A program made the position numbers and the translations under genes. From NCBI RefSeq assembly GCF_004022465.1, contig NZ_SAVA01000008.1, forward strand, positions 62,001 to 126,000: a stretch of DNA of 64,000 nucleotides. The letters run 5' to 3'. Below the pieces are notes generated by a model. The model was given only the letters and a program-made list of their open reading frames with translations, was not told the origin of the DNA and searched no databases. Origin of the DNA: Rhodobacter huangdaonensis (GTDB lineage: Bacteria > Pseudomonadota > Alphaproteobacteria > Rhodobacterales > Rhodobacteraceae). Shown piece by piece: positions 8,518-16,869 of the stretch. How positions within the stretch are numbered: position 1 is the first letter of the stretch; each line of letters opens with the position of its first letter.

Positions 8518-9711
8518 TCAGGCAGCCTTGCCGGCCGCCATCGCGCGATAGACCGCGCCCTCGAAATCGAGATAGCCGGTGAAGGAGATGGGGTCGCCGA
8601 AGGGCAGGATCTGCGTCGCCCAATAGCCGCCGACGCCGGTCTGCCGGTCGATCCAGAAGAAGCTGTTGGCCAGCCCCGCCCAGCCGATCGACCCGGCGGG
8701 CCGGCCCGTCGGCGCCTCTTCCTCGTTGGTCATGAAGGTGTAGGACCAGCCCTTCTTCAGCCCCGGGAAGAATTCGGCATCATTCGAGAGCTCGGGGATC
8801 ACGCCGGGCAGCATCCCCACCTTCTGATGCGCCTGCAGCCCGTTCCGCACCGCCCAGCCGACGGTTTCCGGGCGCAGCACGCGGCCGTTCGGGCCGTCGC
8901 CGTCGTTCAGCCACATCCGGATGAACTTCATGTACTCCGGGATCGTCGCATAAAGCCCGTGGCCACCCATCTCGACCTCGGGATCGTCGGGCAGGAAGAA
9001 CTCGTCCATCGGCGTCAGCGCGCCGTCGGCGCCGCGGGCATGGATGATCGCGGTGCGGGTCTTCATCGCCGGGGTGCGGGTGAAGGCGATCTCCTCCATC
9101 CCGAGCCGGTCGAAGATGCGCTCGCGCATCACCGCGCCAAGGCTTTTGCCGCGGATCCCCTCGACCACCTGCCCCGCCCAGTCGATGTTGGTGCCGTATT
9201 CCCACCGCGTGCCGGGATCGAACAGCAGCGGCGTCTCGATGCAGGCGCGCGAGGCGGTGACCACCGAGGGCTGGCCCTGCTCCTCGGCGAGCCGCCGATA
9301 GGTCGCGTTGAAGAAGTCATAGCCGAAGCCGCCGGTGTGCAGCAGCAGCTGGCGCGTGGTGACGTCGGTCTTCGGCGCGCGCAGCCGCGGCGTGCCGTCG
9401 GCGTCGAAGCCCTCGATCACCTGCAGCCGGCCAAGCGCCGGGGCATAGGTCCTGGCCGGCGCGTCCAGGTCGAGAAGCCCGTCCTCGACACATTGCAGCG
9501 CCGCGGTGCCGGCGATCGCCTTGGTGGTCGAGAAGATGGCGAAGACCGTGTCCTCGTCCATCGGCGTGCCACCGAGCCGGCGCTCCCCCGCCGCCCCGGA
9601 ATAGAGGGTGCCGTCGCGGTCGGTGACCATCGCCACCACGCCCGGCACCCGGGCCGGGCCCGCGGTCACGCCGTGCAGCACCGCATCGCAGGCGGTCTTC
9701 AGATCCTTCAT
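8518..9711 (-). CDS. Serine hydrolase, class-C beta-lactamase/esterase VIII family
   Basis: A 397-residue cytoplasmic-looking protein (no signal peptide) starting at the ATG at 9711. The nucleophile motif is S61-T-T-K64 (FSTTKA). The general-base Tyr is probably Y172 in WEYGTNIDWAG, and GGHGLYATIPEYMKFIRMWLN is the usual third segment of EstB-like family VIII esterases. Such enzymes cleave esters or amides and rarely hydrolyse beta-lactams. An AraC regulator is encoded 106 bp upstream on the same strand and may control it. Substrate unknown. Confidence 0.85.
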   Translation of the reverse strand: MKDLKTACDAVLHGVTAGPARVPGVVAMVTDRDGTLYSGAAGERRLGGTPMDEDTVFAIFSTTKAIAGTAALQCVEDGLLDLDAPARTYAPALGRLQVIEGFDADGTPRLRAPKTDVTTRQLLLHTGGFGYDFFNATYRRLAEEQGQPSVVTASRACIETPLLFDPGTRWEYGTNIDWAGQVVEGIRGKSLGAVMRERIFDRLGMEEIAFTRTPAMKTRTAIIHARGADGALTPMDEFFLPDDPEVEMGGHGLYATIPEYMKFIRMWLNDGDGPNGRVLRPETVGWAVRNGLQAHQKVGMLPGVIPELSNDAEFFPGLKKGWSYTFMTNEEEAPTGRPAGSIGWAGLANSFFWIDRQTGVGGYWATQILPFGDPISFTGYLDFEGAVYRAMAAGKAA

Positions 9712-9817
9712 GTCGTCCTCCCTGAGCTTTCGTGGCCCGCAGCCTGCCATGGTGCGGGGGCGCGGTCTGTCCGGTTTGGGCGGGCGCTGTCCGGTTTCGG
9801 AAGGCAAATGCCGCCGG

Positions 9818-10819
9818 TCAAAGCCGCCGGCGCGCCCGGGTCTGCGACGGCAGCTCGCCGAAGCGGCGGCGATACTGCCCGGCCAGCGCGCCGAAATTGA
9901 CGAAGCCCCAGCCGCTCGCGATCTCGCCGATCGAGCGCTCGGGCGGCGCCGAGGCCAGCTCGGCATGCAGTCCCTCGAGCCGGCGCGCGGCCAGAAATTC
10001 GCGCGGCGAGATCCCGCGAAAGCGGCGGAACCCTTCCGAAAGCGTGCGCGCCGAGACCCCGAGCCGCGCCGCCACGGTGCCGATCGTCAGCGGGTCGCGG
10101 GCCTCGGCGGTCAGCATTTCCTCGGCGCGGCGCACGTAGAAAGGGGCGGCGGCGCGGGCGCCATCCTCAAGCCGCAGGCCGGTTTGCCCCGCCCATTCGC
10201 GCAGCAGCTCGAGGCAGAGCATCTCCTCGAGGTGGCGCCCGATCACCTCGGTGCCGGGCAGCGTGCCGCCAAGCGTGCGCGCGGCGTAATCGAGCAGCCG
10301 CAGCCAGGCCGAGTCCCGCCCGCCGATCTTCACCCGGCGCGTCCAGAGCGCGTCGTCGGGCACGAAGCCGAACCAGCGCGCGGCGGTCTCCTCCATCAGC
10401 CGGTGCGGCAGCGTCAGGTTCAGCTGCATGTGGTCGTCATCGCCATCGAGCCAGTAGTCGGTGCGCGCGCAATCGACGACGAAGCTTTCGCCCGGGCCGG
10501 TGGTGGCGGGTGTGGCCCCGCTCTGGTGGCGCAGCGCACCGCGCAGCGTGGTCAGCACGAGGATATTGCCGGCCTCGGGGGCGAACCGGTCGAGATGGAT
10601 GCCGGTGCCATAGGAAAACCGGGTCAGCAGCACGCGGCCGGCCGGCGCCGAGATCATCGTCGCATCGGGCCGCGCGCGCCGGTCGAGCGGCCGCACCCGA
10701 TAGGGCATGTAGGCCGTCTTGCAAAACGCCTGCACCTCCTCCCAGTCGGTTGACCGCGTCCGCCGGTCATGGCGGATCGCTGCGCCGGACGCATCGACGA
10801 GCAAGGCCTCCTCCAACAT
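9818..10819 (-). CDS. AraC-family transcriptional regulator
   Basis: A 333-residue protein starting MLEEALLVDASG at 10819, with a GGGAGGG ribosome-binding site upstream. A longer frame continues to 10963 without a better start. The N-terminal part is a cupin-like ligand domain of the AraC-binding-2 type (residues about 30-200). The C-terminal 100 residues carry two helix-turn-helix motifs: LTIGTVAARLGVSARTLSEGFRRF, then IGEIASGWGFVNFGALAGQYRRRFG. It is upstream of the serine hydrolase on the same strand and divergent from the GMC oxidoreductase, so either could be a target. Confidence 0.85.
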   Translation of the reverse strand: MLEEALLVDASGAAIRHDRRTRSTDWEEVQAFCKTAYMPYRVRPLDRRARPDATMISAPAGRVLLTRFSYGTGIHLDRFAPEAGNILVLTTLRGALRHQSGATPATTGPGESFVVDCARTDYWLDGDDDHMQLNLTLPHRLMEETAARWFGFVPDDALWTRRVKIGGRDSAWLRLLDYAARTLGGTLPGTEVIGRHLEEMLCLELLREWAGQTGLRLEDGARAAAPFYVRRAEEMLTAEARDPLTIGTVAARLGVSARTLSEGFRRFRGISPREFLAARRLEGLHAELASAPPERSIGEIASGWGFVNFGALAGQYRRRFGELPSQTRARRRL

Positions 10820-11153
10820 GACGCCCTCCCCGCGCTCTGCTGTGAGCGCCATGCTAGCACGGCGGGGCGGTGGCGTGGGCAAACTCCGCAGGCGGGGATC
10901 TGCGACCTTGGTCGTAGGCCGTGCGGGTTTGCGCACCGCCCGTTCGCGCGGCGCCATGCCCATTCCGGCGCCACTCCGCGCCGGCGGCCGTCGCAGGGGA
11001 AATCCGCCCCTCCTGGCGCGCCGTGCAAAATCAGTGGCTTACGGGGCGGGGCGTCGTGCTTTGGTTTCTCCTAAGCCAAGCCTAGGAAAATGCTTCTGCA
11101 GCCTCACCCGATCGCCGGTCATGGTCGCCGGGAGGCAAGCAGGAGACCGGGAC
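10820..11153. other. Intergenic region between araC-type gene and catabolic cluster
   Basis: A 334-bp divergent promoter region. No small gene is supported. It contains the LysR-type box at 11060-11074 and, just after it, a second half-site (CCTAGG at 11080-11085). Confidence 0.5.
11060..11074 (+). promoter_or_regulatory. LysR-type box (variant) before GMC oxidoreductase
   Basis: TTTGG-TTTCT-CCTAA matches the cluster motif TTAGG-N5-CCTAA at 9 of 10 fixed positions. It lies 80 bp upstream of the GMC start, the same distance as the boxes before the hydroxylase and demethylase genes. Confidence 0.5.
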
Positions 11154-12746
11154 ATGACCGCAACCGAGTTCGATTACATCATCGTGGGCGCAGGCTCGGC
11201 GGGCTGCGTGCTGGCGAACCGGCTCTCGGCCGGGGGCCGCGCGACGGTCTGCGTGATCGAAGGCGGCGGGACGGAAAGCGCGCCGAACGTCACCGTGCCG
11301 GCGGGGATCCTGTCGCTCTACGGCAATCCGAAATACGATTACGCCTTCACCGGCACGCCGCAGCCCGAGCTGATGAACCGCCGCATCCCGGTGAACCGCG
11401 GCAAGGCGCTTGGCGGCTCCTCCACCATCAACTCGATGGTCTTCATCCGTGGCGCCTGTTCGGACTATGACGCATGGCGCGATCTTGGCTGCGCCGGCTG
11501 GGGCTGGGACGACGTGCTGCCGGTGTTCAAGTCGCTCGAGAACAATCAGCTCGGCCAGTTGCCGGCGTGGCACGGCAGCAAGGGCGAGCTGTTCGTCAGC
11601 GCCGCGCGCGATCCGAACGTGCTCGACCGGATGTTCATCGCCGCGGGCCGCGCCGTGGGGCTGCGCGAGAACACCGATTTCAACGCCGGCACGCAGGAAG
11701 GGCTCGGCGTCTACAATGTCACCCAGAAGAACGGCACGCGCTGGTCCTCCTTCCGCGCCTTTCTGAAACCGGTGCTGGGGCGGGCGAACCTGACCGTTCT
11801 GACCGGCACCGAGACGCATCGCGTGCTGCTCGAGGGCACACGCGCGAGCGGGGTCGAGGTGAGCAACGCGGGCGGGCGGCGGGTGCTGCGCGCGCGGCGC
11901 GAGGTGATCCTGAGCGCGGGCGCGATCGGCTCGCCGACGATCCTGATGCGCTCGGGCATCGGGCCGGCGGCGATGCTGCAGGCGGCCGGGGTGGCGGTGC
12001 AGCACGATCTGCCGGGCGTCGGCCAGAACCTGCGCGACCACATCGACGGCATGATCACTGTGCGCTCACGCTCGACCAAGACGCTCGGCCTGTCGCTCGC
12101 CAACCTGCCGGCGATGATCGCCGCGCCGTTCAGATATCTCTTTGCGCGCAAGGGGATGCTGAGCACGAATTACGTCGAGGCGGGCGGTTTCGCGCGCACG
12201 AAATTCGCCGGATCCGAGCCCGATATCCAGTTCCACTTCGTGCCGGGCTATCGCAGCCACCGCGGGTGGCTCGTCGAATATGGTCATGGCTATGCGGTCC
12301 ATACCTGCGTGCTGCGGCCGAAATCGGTGGGCGAGATCCGGCTCGCGAAGGACGGCGGCGCCGAGATCGACCACCGCTTCTTCACCGATCCGCATGATGC
12401 CGCGACGCTGGTCGAAGGCATCAAGATCGCCCGGGCGATCTTTGCCGACAGTGCCTTCGATGAGGTCCGCGGCCCCGAGATGCTGCCCGGGCCGAAGGTG
12501 CAGAGCGATGCCGAGATCGAGGCCTATCTGCGCGCCGAAGCGCTCACCGTCTATCACCCCGTCGGCACCTGCAAGATGGGCACCGATGCCCTCGCCGTCA
12601 CCGATCCGGCGACGCTGAAGGTGCGCGGGATCGAGGGGCTGCGCGTGGCGGACGCCTCGGTGATGCCGACGCTGATTGGCGGGAACACCAACGTGCCCTC
12701 GATGATGATCGGCGAGCGCTGTGCCCGCATGGTGCTTACGGCTTAG
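11154..12746 (+). CDS. GMC-family FAD oxidoreductase (choline dehydrogenase-like)
   Basis: A 530-residue flavoprotein. The N-terminal dinucleotide fold is DYIIVGAGSAGCVLANRL (GxGxxG at 12-17), followed by GMC signature 1 (NRGKALGGSSTINSMVFIRG) and signature 2 (GAIGSPTILMRSGIG). The catalytic pair is H468 in YHPVGTCKMG and N511 in GGNTNVPS, as in choline oxidase and choline dehydrogenase. These enzymes oxidise alcohols to aldehydes and pass electrons to the respiratory chain or oxygen. It is the first gene of the catabolic cluster and shares the LysR box with it. An alcohol generated from, or resembling, a quaternary amine is the likely substrate, but this is inference. Confidence 0.85.
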   Translation: MTATEFDYIIVGAGSAGCVLANRLSAGGRATVCVIEGGGTESAPNVTVPAGILSLYGNPKYDYAFTGTPQPELMNRRIPVNRGKALGGSSTINSMVFIRGACSDYDAWRDLGCAGWGWDDVLPVFKSLENNQLGQLPAWHGSKGELFVSAARDPNVLDRMFIAAGRAVGLRENTDFNAGTQEGLGVYNVTQKNGTRWSSFRAFLKPVLGRANLTVLTGTETHRVLLEGTRASGVEVSNAGGRRVLRARREVILSAGAIGSPTILMRSGIGPAAMLQAAGVAVQHDLPGVGQNLRDHIDGMITVRSRSTKTLGLSLANLPAMIAAPFRYLFARKGMLSTNYVEAGGFARTKFAGSEPDIQFHFVPGYRSHRGWLVEYGHGYAVHTCVLRPKSVGEIRLAKDGGAEIDHRFFTDPHDAATLVEGIKIARAIFADSAFDEVRGPEMLPGPKVQSDAEIEAYLRAEALTVYHPVGTCKMGTDALAVTDPATLKVRGIEGLRVADASVMPTLIGGNTNVPSMMIGERCARMVLTA

Positions 12747-12757
12747 GCTGATCCTAA
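12743..12757 (+). promoter_or_regulatory. LysR-type box before the hydroxylase operon
   Basis: TTAGG-CTGAT-CCTAA, a perfect dyad with the LysR T-N11-A core; it extends to an 8-bp arm (GGCTTAGG/CCTAAGCC, 12740-12760). It overlaps the GMC stop codon and lies 86 bp upstream of the HpaB-type gene. Confidence 0.6.
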
Positions 12758-12762
12758 GCCGT

Positions 12763-12806
12763 GGTGACGCAGGAATTTCTTTTTCCTCAGCCAATCCTGC
12801 GTCACC
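12763..12806. repeat. 12-bp perfect inverted repeat in the GMC-hydroxylase gap
   Basis: GGTGACGCAGGA (12763-12774) and its exact reverse complement (12795-12806) are separated by 20 bp containing a T-rich run. It could be a transcript hairpin (terminator of the GMC unit or leader of the hydroxylase unit) or a second regulator site. No T-tract follows the right arm, so a classical terminator is not certain. Confidence 0.7.
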
Positions 12807-12842
12807 CTCTTCCTACAAGGCGATGAACCAGAGTTTTCCCCG

Positions 12843-14354
12843 ATGATCCGCACAGGCACTGACTACAGGGAGTCGATCCGGGACGGGCGCGAGATCCACG
12901 TCAATGGCGAGCGTGTCGCCGACGTGACCACCCATCCGATGTTCAAGCCCCTGGTCGACATCCGCGCGCGGATCTTCGACATGGCGCATGCGCCCGAGAC
13001 CGCGGCCCTGATGACCGTGCGCGGCGAGGGCGAGGTGAACGCGCAGGCCAATGCGCTGCCCTTCAGCCAGTCGGACTGGTGGGCGAAGCGGCGCGCGACC
13101 GAGGCGGTGCTGGATGCCGTCGGCGGCGTGGTGACGCGGGTGGGCGACGAGACCGTGGGCGAGATGTGGTCGCTTTATGATTGTGCGGCGACGCTGAACG
13201 AGATCGACCCGCAATTCGCGCCGAACATCGCCGCCCATATCGCGCGCGTGGTGCGTGCCGACCCGTTCCACGTTTCGGCCAATACCGATCCGAAGGGCGA
13301 CCGCTCGAAAACGCCAGCCGAGCAGGACCCGGACATGCTCCTCCATGTGGTGCGCGAGACCGACGCCGGCCTCGTCGTGCGCGGTGCGAAGTTCGAGACC
13401 GCAGCGGCCTATGCGAACCAGGCCTTCACCAAGCCGACGATCGCGACCTGGGGGGAGGGGGCGCTTTCGCCCTATGCGGTGGGCTTCATCTGCGATCTCG
13501 GCACGCCCGGGCTGAAATTCATCTGCCGCACCGGCTTTGCCGGTCGGGCGCCGGCCGAGGATTACCCGCTCTCGAACCGCTTCGACGAGATCGAGGCGCT
13601 GGTGATTTTTGATGATGTGCTGATCCCCTGGGAGAACGTGCTTTTCCATCGCCATGTCGCTTCGGCGATGGCGATGCGGGCCACGCTGCACCGCTATTCC
13701 GCCTTCGCCTTCGTGCAGCGCAGCCTGAAATTCGCCGACATGCTGATCGGCGCCGCGCTCTTCAACCTGCGCCAGACCGGGCTCGACCGGCTGCAAGGCG
13801 TGCAGGAAAAGCTCGCGCAGCTCGCCTGCTGGCGCGAGGGGATCGACGCGCATCTGACCTCGGCGATCGCGATGGCCGAACGCTCGCCCGCCGGGCTGAT
13901 GATGCCGAACCAGTCGCTGATCTATGCGGGCCGCGTCTTTGCCGCGGGGCAGATGGCGGCGATGATGCATCTGGCGCGCGAGCTGTGCGGCGGGCAGATC
14001 GGCCTGACCCCCGATGTCGCCGCCTTCCGCGCGCCCGAGACCGCGCCTTGGCTCGAAAAGTTCTATGGTATCAATGACGAATGGCAGGCCGAGGACCGCC
14101 GCAAGCTGCTGGCCTTCGCCCGCGATCTGCTCAATTCCGACTATGCCGGCCACCGGCTGACCTTCGAGCTTTTCGCGCAATCGCCGCCCTTCGCCCATCT
14201 TGCCGCTGTCTATCGCAACTTCGACTGGGACGGCCCGCTCGACTGCGTGCGCCAGGCCGCGGGGCTGAGCGAGCGGGTGATGGGCACGGCGACGCGGACC
14301 TGCGCCGACAGCCCGGCGAGCCGCTGGTTCGCCACCGAACGCGCGGGCCCCTGA
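12843..14354 (+). CDS. HpaB-family FADH2-dependent monooxygenase
   Basis: A 503-residue member of the 4-hydroxyphenylacetate 3-hydroxylase / 4-hydroxybutyryl-CoA dehydratase superfamily. It begins TGTDYRESIRDGREIHVNGERVADV, the family's usual N-terminus, and has IFDDVLIPWENVLF before the C-terminal helical domain. Family members use FADH2 from a separate reductase (HpaC type) to hydroxylate aromatic or heteroaromatic rings. No such small reductase is visible in the cluster. It heads an operon with an FAD monooxygenase, RidA, DUF1028 and aldehyde dehydrogenase, which suggests ring hydroxylation followed by ring opening. The exact substrate is unknown. Confidence 0.8.
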   Translation: MIRTGTDYRESIRDGREIHVNGERVADVTTHPMFKPLVDIRARIFDMAHAPETAALMTVRGEGEVNAQANALPFSQSDWWAKRRATEAVLDAVGGVVTRVGDETVGEMWSLYDCAATLNEIDPQFAPNIAAHIARVVRADPFHVSANTDPKGDRSKTPAEQDPDMLLHVVRETDAGLVVRGAKFETAAAYANQAFTKPTIATWGEGALSPYAVGFICDLGTPGLKFICRTGFAGRAPAEDYPLSNRFDEIEALVIFDDVLIPWENVLFHRHVASAMAMRATLHRYSAFAFVQRSLKFADMLIGAALFNLRQTGLDRLQGVQEKLAQLACWREGIDAHLTSAIAMAERSPAGLMMPNQSLIYAGRVFAAGQMAAMMHLARELCGGQIGLTPDVAAFRAPETAPWLEKFYGINDEWQAEDRRKLLAFARDLLNSDYAGHRLTFELFAQSPPFAHLAAVYRNFDWDGPLDCVRQAAGLSERVMGTATRTCADSPASRWFATERAGP

Positions 14355-14414
14355 GCCCCCCTTGTTTCATGCGCCTGCGGGCGCTCCCCCGGATTTCACC
14401 GAAAGGACTGAACG

Positions 14415-15683
14415 ATGTCAGTTGAAAAGATCGAAGCCCTCGTCGTCGGCGCCGGACAGGCCGGCCTTGCCGCGAGCGAGCATCTGGGCCGCGCAGGCAT
14501 TCCCCATCTCGTGCTCGAACGCAGCCGGATCGCCGAGCGCTGGCGCAGCGCGCGCTGGGATTCGCTTGTCGCGAATGGCCCCGCCTGGCACGACCGCTTC
14601 CCGACGCTTGAATTCGACGCCGACCCCGACGCCTTCGTGGCGAAGGATGCGGTCGCCGATTACATGGAGGCCTACGCGAGCCAGATCGCCGCGCCGGTAC
14701 GCTGCGACGTCGAGGTGACCGGGGTTGCCCGCCTCGAAGGCCGCCCCGGGTTCCGCGTCGAGACCGCGACCGGCGTGATCGAGGCGGAGTATGTGATCGC
14801 CGCCACCGGCGCCTTCCAGACGCCCTCGATCCCGCCGATGGTGCCCGCCTCGGCTGGCATCGCGCAGATCCATTCAAGCGACTACCGCAACCCGGGCCAG
14901 ATCGCGCCGGGTGCGGTGCTGGTCGTCGGCGCCGGCTCCTCGGGCGTGCAGATCGCCGACGAGCTGCTCGCCGCGGGGCGCAAGGTCTATCTGTCGGTCG
15001 GCCCGCATGACCGCCCGCCGCGCAGCTATCGTGGCCGCGATTTCGTCTGGTGGCTGGGCGTGCTGAACCTCTGGGACGCCGATGCGAACCCAGCGTCGGA
15101 ACATACCACGATCGCGGTGAGCGGCGCGCATGGCGGCCAGACCGTCGATTTCCGCAAGCTCGCGGCGCGGGGGATGGTTCTGCTTGGCCGGACCGAGGGG
15201 TTTGACGCGGGCACGATGCGGTTCGCACCGGATCTCGCGAAGAACGTCGCGGGCGGGGACGCGAATTATCTCTCGCTTCTCGACGCGGCCGACGCCTATG
15301 TCGCGCGCAACGGGCTCGATCTGCCCGAGGAGCCGCAGGCCCGCGTGATCGGTGCCGATCCCGCCTGCATGACCGACCCGATCCTCGCGCTCGATCTGGC
15401 CGAGGCCGGGATCACCACGATCCTCTGGGCGACCGGCTTCAGCTCGGACTATTCCTGGCTGCCCGAGGGGGCGCTCGACGAGGCCGGCAAGCCGCGTCAT
15501 TCGCGTGGCGTCTCGACCGAGGCGGGGATCTATTTCCTCGGCCTGCCCTGGCAGACCCGCCGCGGCTCCTCCTTCATCTGGGGGTGCTGGCACGACGCGA
15601 AATTCGTCGCCGACCACATCGCCAAGCAGCGCGGCTATCTTGCCTATGCGCCCGCCGCCGAACCCGTCACCAAGACCGCCTGA
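14415..15683 (+). CDS. NAD(P)/FAD-dependent monooxygenase-like oxidoreductase (CzcO/FMO type)
   Basis: A 422-residue protein with two Rossmann motifs: ALVVGAGQAGLAASEHL (GxGxxG at 12-17, FAD) and VLVVGAGSSGVQIADEL (near residue 172, NADPH). Between them is the FMO-like stretch ERWRSARWDSLVANGPAWHDRFP. ATGFSSDYSWLP near the C-terminus matches the 'ATG' motif of flavin-containing monooxygenases. The group oxygenates N or S atoms or ketones (FMO/BVMO) or acts as an oxidase. It is 60 bp downstream of the HpaB-type hydroxylase and 15 bp before RidA. It could oxidise the same substrate or regenerate reduced flavin, but the sequence does not settle this. Confidence 0.78.
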   Translation: MSVEKIEALVVGAGQAGLAASEHLGRAGIPHLVLERSRIAERWRSARWDSLVANGPAWHDRFPTLEFDADPDAFVAKDAVADYMEAYASQIAAPVRCDVEVTGVARLEGRPGFRVETATGVIEAEYVIAATGAFQTPSIPPMVPASAGIAQIHSSDYRNPGQIAPGAVLVVGAGSSGVQIADELLAAGRKVYLSVGPHDRPPRSYRGRDFVWWLGVLNLWDADANPASEHTTIAVSGAHGGQTVDFRKLAARGMVLLGRTEGFDAGTMRFAPDLAKNVAGGDANYLSLLDAADAYVARNGLDLPEEPQARVIGADPACMTDPILALDLAEAGITTILWATGFSSDYSWLPEGALDEAGKPRHSRGVSTEAGIYFLGLPWQTRRGSSFIWGCWHDAKFVADHIAKQRGYLAYAPAAEPVTKTA

Positions 15684-15698
15684 CTCCGGAGACCCGAC

Positions 15699-16112
15699 AT
15701 GGCCCATACCCGCATCCGCAAATTCAACACCAAGGACACCTATCCCGAGCAGAAGCTCGACAACGACCTGTGTCAGGCCGTGGTCGCGCGCGGGGCGACG
15801 GTGTTCCTGCGCGGCCAGTGCCCGCAGGATCTCGACACCGCCGAGGACATCGGCTCGATGGACCCGGTCGAGCAGACCCACAAGGTGATGCAGAACATCC
15901 GCCAGCTGATCGAGGAGGCCGGCGGCAAGATGGAGCATCTGTGCAAGGTCACCGTCTATCTGACCGACGTGCGCCACCGCGAGGCGGTCTATCGCACGAT
16001 GGGCGAATATATCCGGGGCGTGCATCCGGTCTCGACCGGGGTCGTGGTGACCTGCCTCGCGCGGCCCTCGTGGCTCGTGGAGATCGACGCGACGGCGGTG
16101 ATCCCGGACTGA
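15699..16112 (+). CDS. RidA/YjgF family protein
   Basis: A 137-residue protein of the RidA (enamine/imine deaminase) family: VEQTHKVMQNIRQLIEEAGGKMEHLCKVTVYLTDVRHREAVYRTM, then GVHPVSTGVVV and ARPSWLVEIDATAVI, the C-terminal family signature with an Arg in the active-site position. RidA proteins hydrolyse reactive enamines or imines, and subgroups act in N-heterocycle and aminomuconate catabolism (RutC, AmnD types). The stand-alone position inside a hydroxylase operon supports such a pathway role over general housekeeping. It is followed by a dispersed hairpin repeat before the DUF1028 gene. Confidence 0.85.
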   Translation: MAHTRIRKFNTKDTYPEQKLDNDLCQAVVARGATVFLRGQCPQDLDTAEDIGSMDPVEQTHKVMQNIRQLIEEAGGKMEHLCKVTVYLTDVRHREAVYRTMGEYIRGVHPVSTGVVVTCLARPSWLVEIDATAVIPD

Positions 16113-16119
16113 GCGGGGA

Positions 16120-16182
16120 GGGGGCGCTGCCCCCGCCGAGGCGCTGCCTCGGCCCCCCGGAGTATTTGGGCCAAGAAAAAGG
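16120..16182 (+). repeat. Dispersed GC-hairpin element, copy A
   Basis: Two adjacent hairpins, GGGGG-CGCTG-CCCCC (16120-16134) and CCGAGG-CGCTG-CCTCGG (16136-16152), followed by CCCCCCGGAGTATTTGGGCC and AAGAAAAAGG. It begins 8 bp after the ridA stop. The purine-rich end probably serves as the ribosome-binding site of the DUF1028 gene. Four further copies occur in the window. Confidence 0.75.
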
Positions 16183-16191
16183 ACGGGCAAG

Positions 16192-16869
16192 ATGACCTTT
16201 TCGATCGTGGCGCGCTGCGCCGAGAGTGGGCAATTCGGGATGGCGATTTCCTCCTCCTCGCCCGCGGTGGCGGCGCGTTGCGCCTTTGCCCGGGCGGGGG
16301 TGGGGGCGGTGGCGACGCAGAACGTGACGAACCCGGGCCTCGGGCCGCTGATGCTCGACCGGCTCGCGGCGGGCGAGAGCGCTGCTGCTGCGGTCGGCGC
16401 GGCGGTGGCGGCGGATGGCTTTGCCGCCTATCGCCAGCTTCTTGCGATCGGCGCGAGCGGCACGCCGGCGATCCATTCCGGGCCGAATGCGCTCGGGCTC
16501 TGGTCCTCGGCCATGGGCGTTGACTGTGCCGCGGGGGGCAATCTGCTCGCGGACGCCGGCGTGCCCGCGGCGATGGTCGCGGGCTTCGAGGCGGCGACCG
16601 GGCCGCTTGGCGACCGGCTGATCGCCGCGATGCGGGCGGGGCTCGCGCTTGGCGGCGAGGCGGGGCCGGTGCATTCGGCGGGCCTTCTGATCGTCGACCG
16701 GCAGGCCTGGCCCTGGGCCGAGCTGCGCATCGACTGGCTTGACGAGGGCTGCCCGATTGCGGCGCTCGCCCGCGCCTGGGAGGTCTATGCCCCGCAGGCG
16801 AATGACTATGTGACCCGCGCGCTGAACCCGGCCGCGGCCCCTTCCTACGGCGTGCCCGGAGACGAATGA
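16192..16869 (+). CDS. DUF1028 family protein (Ntn-hydrolase-like)
   Basis: A 225-residue protein with the DUF1028 N-terminus TFSIVARCAESGQFGMAISSSSPAVAARC and the conserved segments GVGAVATQNVTNPGLGPLMLDRL and SAGLLIVDRQAWPWAELRIDW. The family resembles Ntn-hydrolases, where the residue after the initiator Met (Thr here) can become the nucleophile, and it is repeatedly found near catabolic genes. Its biochemical activity is not established. An amide-bond hydrolysis step in the pathway is a reasonable guess. The stop overlaps the ATGATG of the aldehyde dehydrogenase. Confidence 0.8.
   Translation: MTFSIVARCAESGQFGMAISSSSPAVAARCAFARAGVGAVATQNVTNPGLGPLMLDRLAAGESAAAAVGAAVAADGFAAYRQLLAIGASGTPAIHSGPNALGLWSSAMGVDCAAGGNLLADAGVPAAMVAGFEAATGPLGDRLIAAMRAGLALGGEAGPVHSAGLLIVDRQAWPWAELRIDWLDEGCPIAALARAWEVYAPQANDYVTRALNPAAAPSYGVPGDE

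Noticed and set aside
10820..10963. Longer N-terminus for the AraC regulator
   Set aside because: The extension is Arg/Pro-rich without similarity, and a clear ribosome-binding site precedes the ATG at 10819.
12763..12806. 12-bp inverted repeat as ends of an insertion sequence
   Set aside because: Only 20 bp lie between the arms, there is no transposase, and no target duplication was seen.
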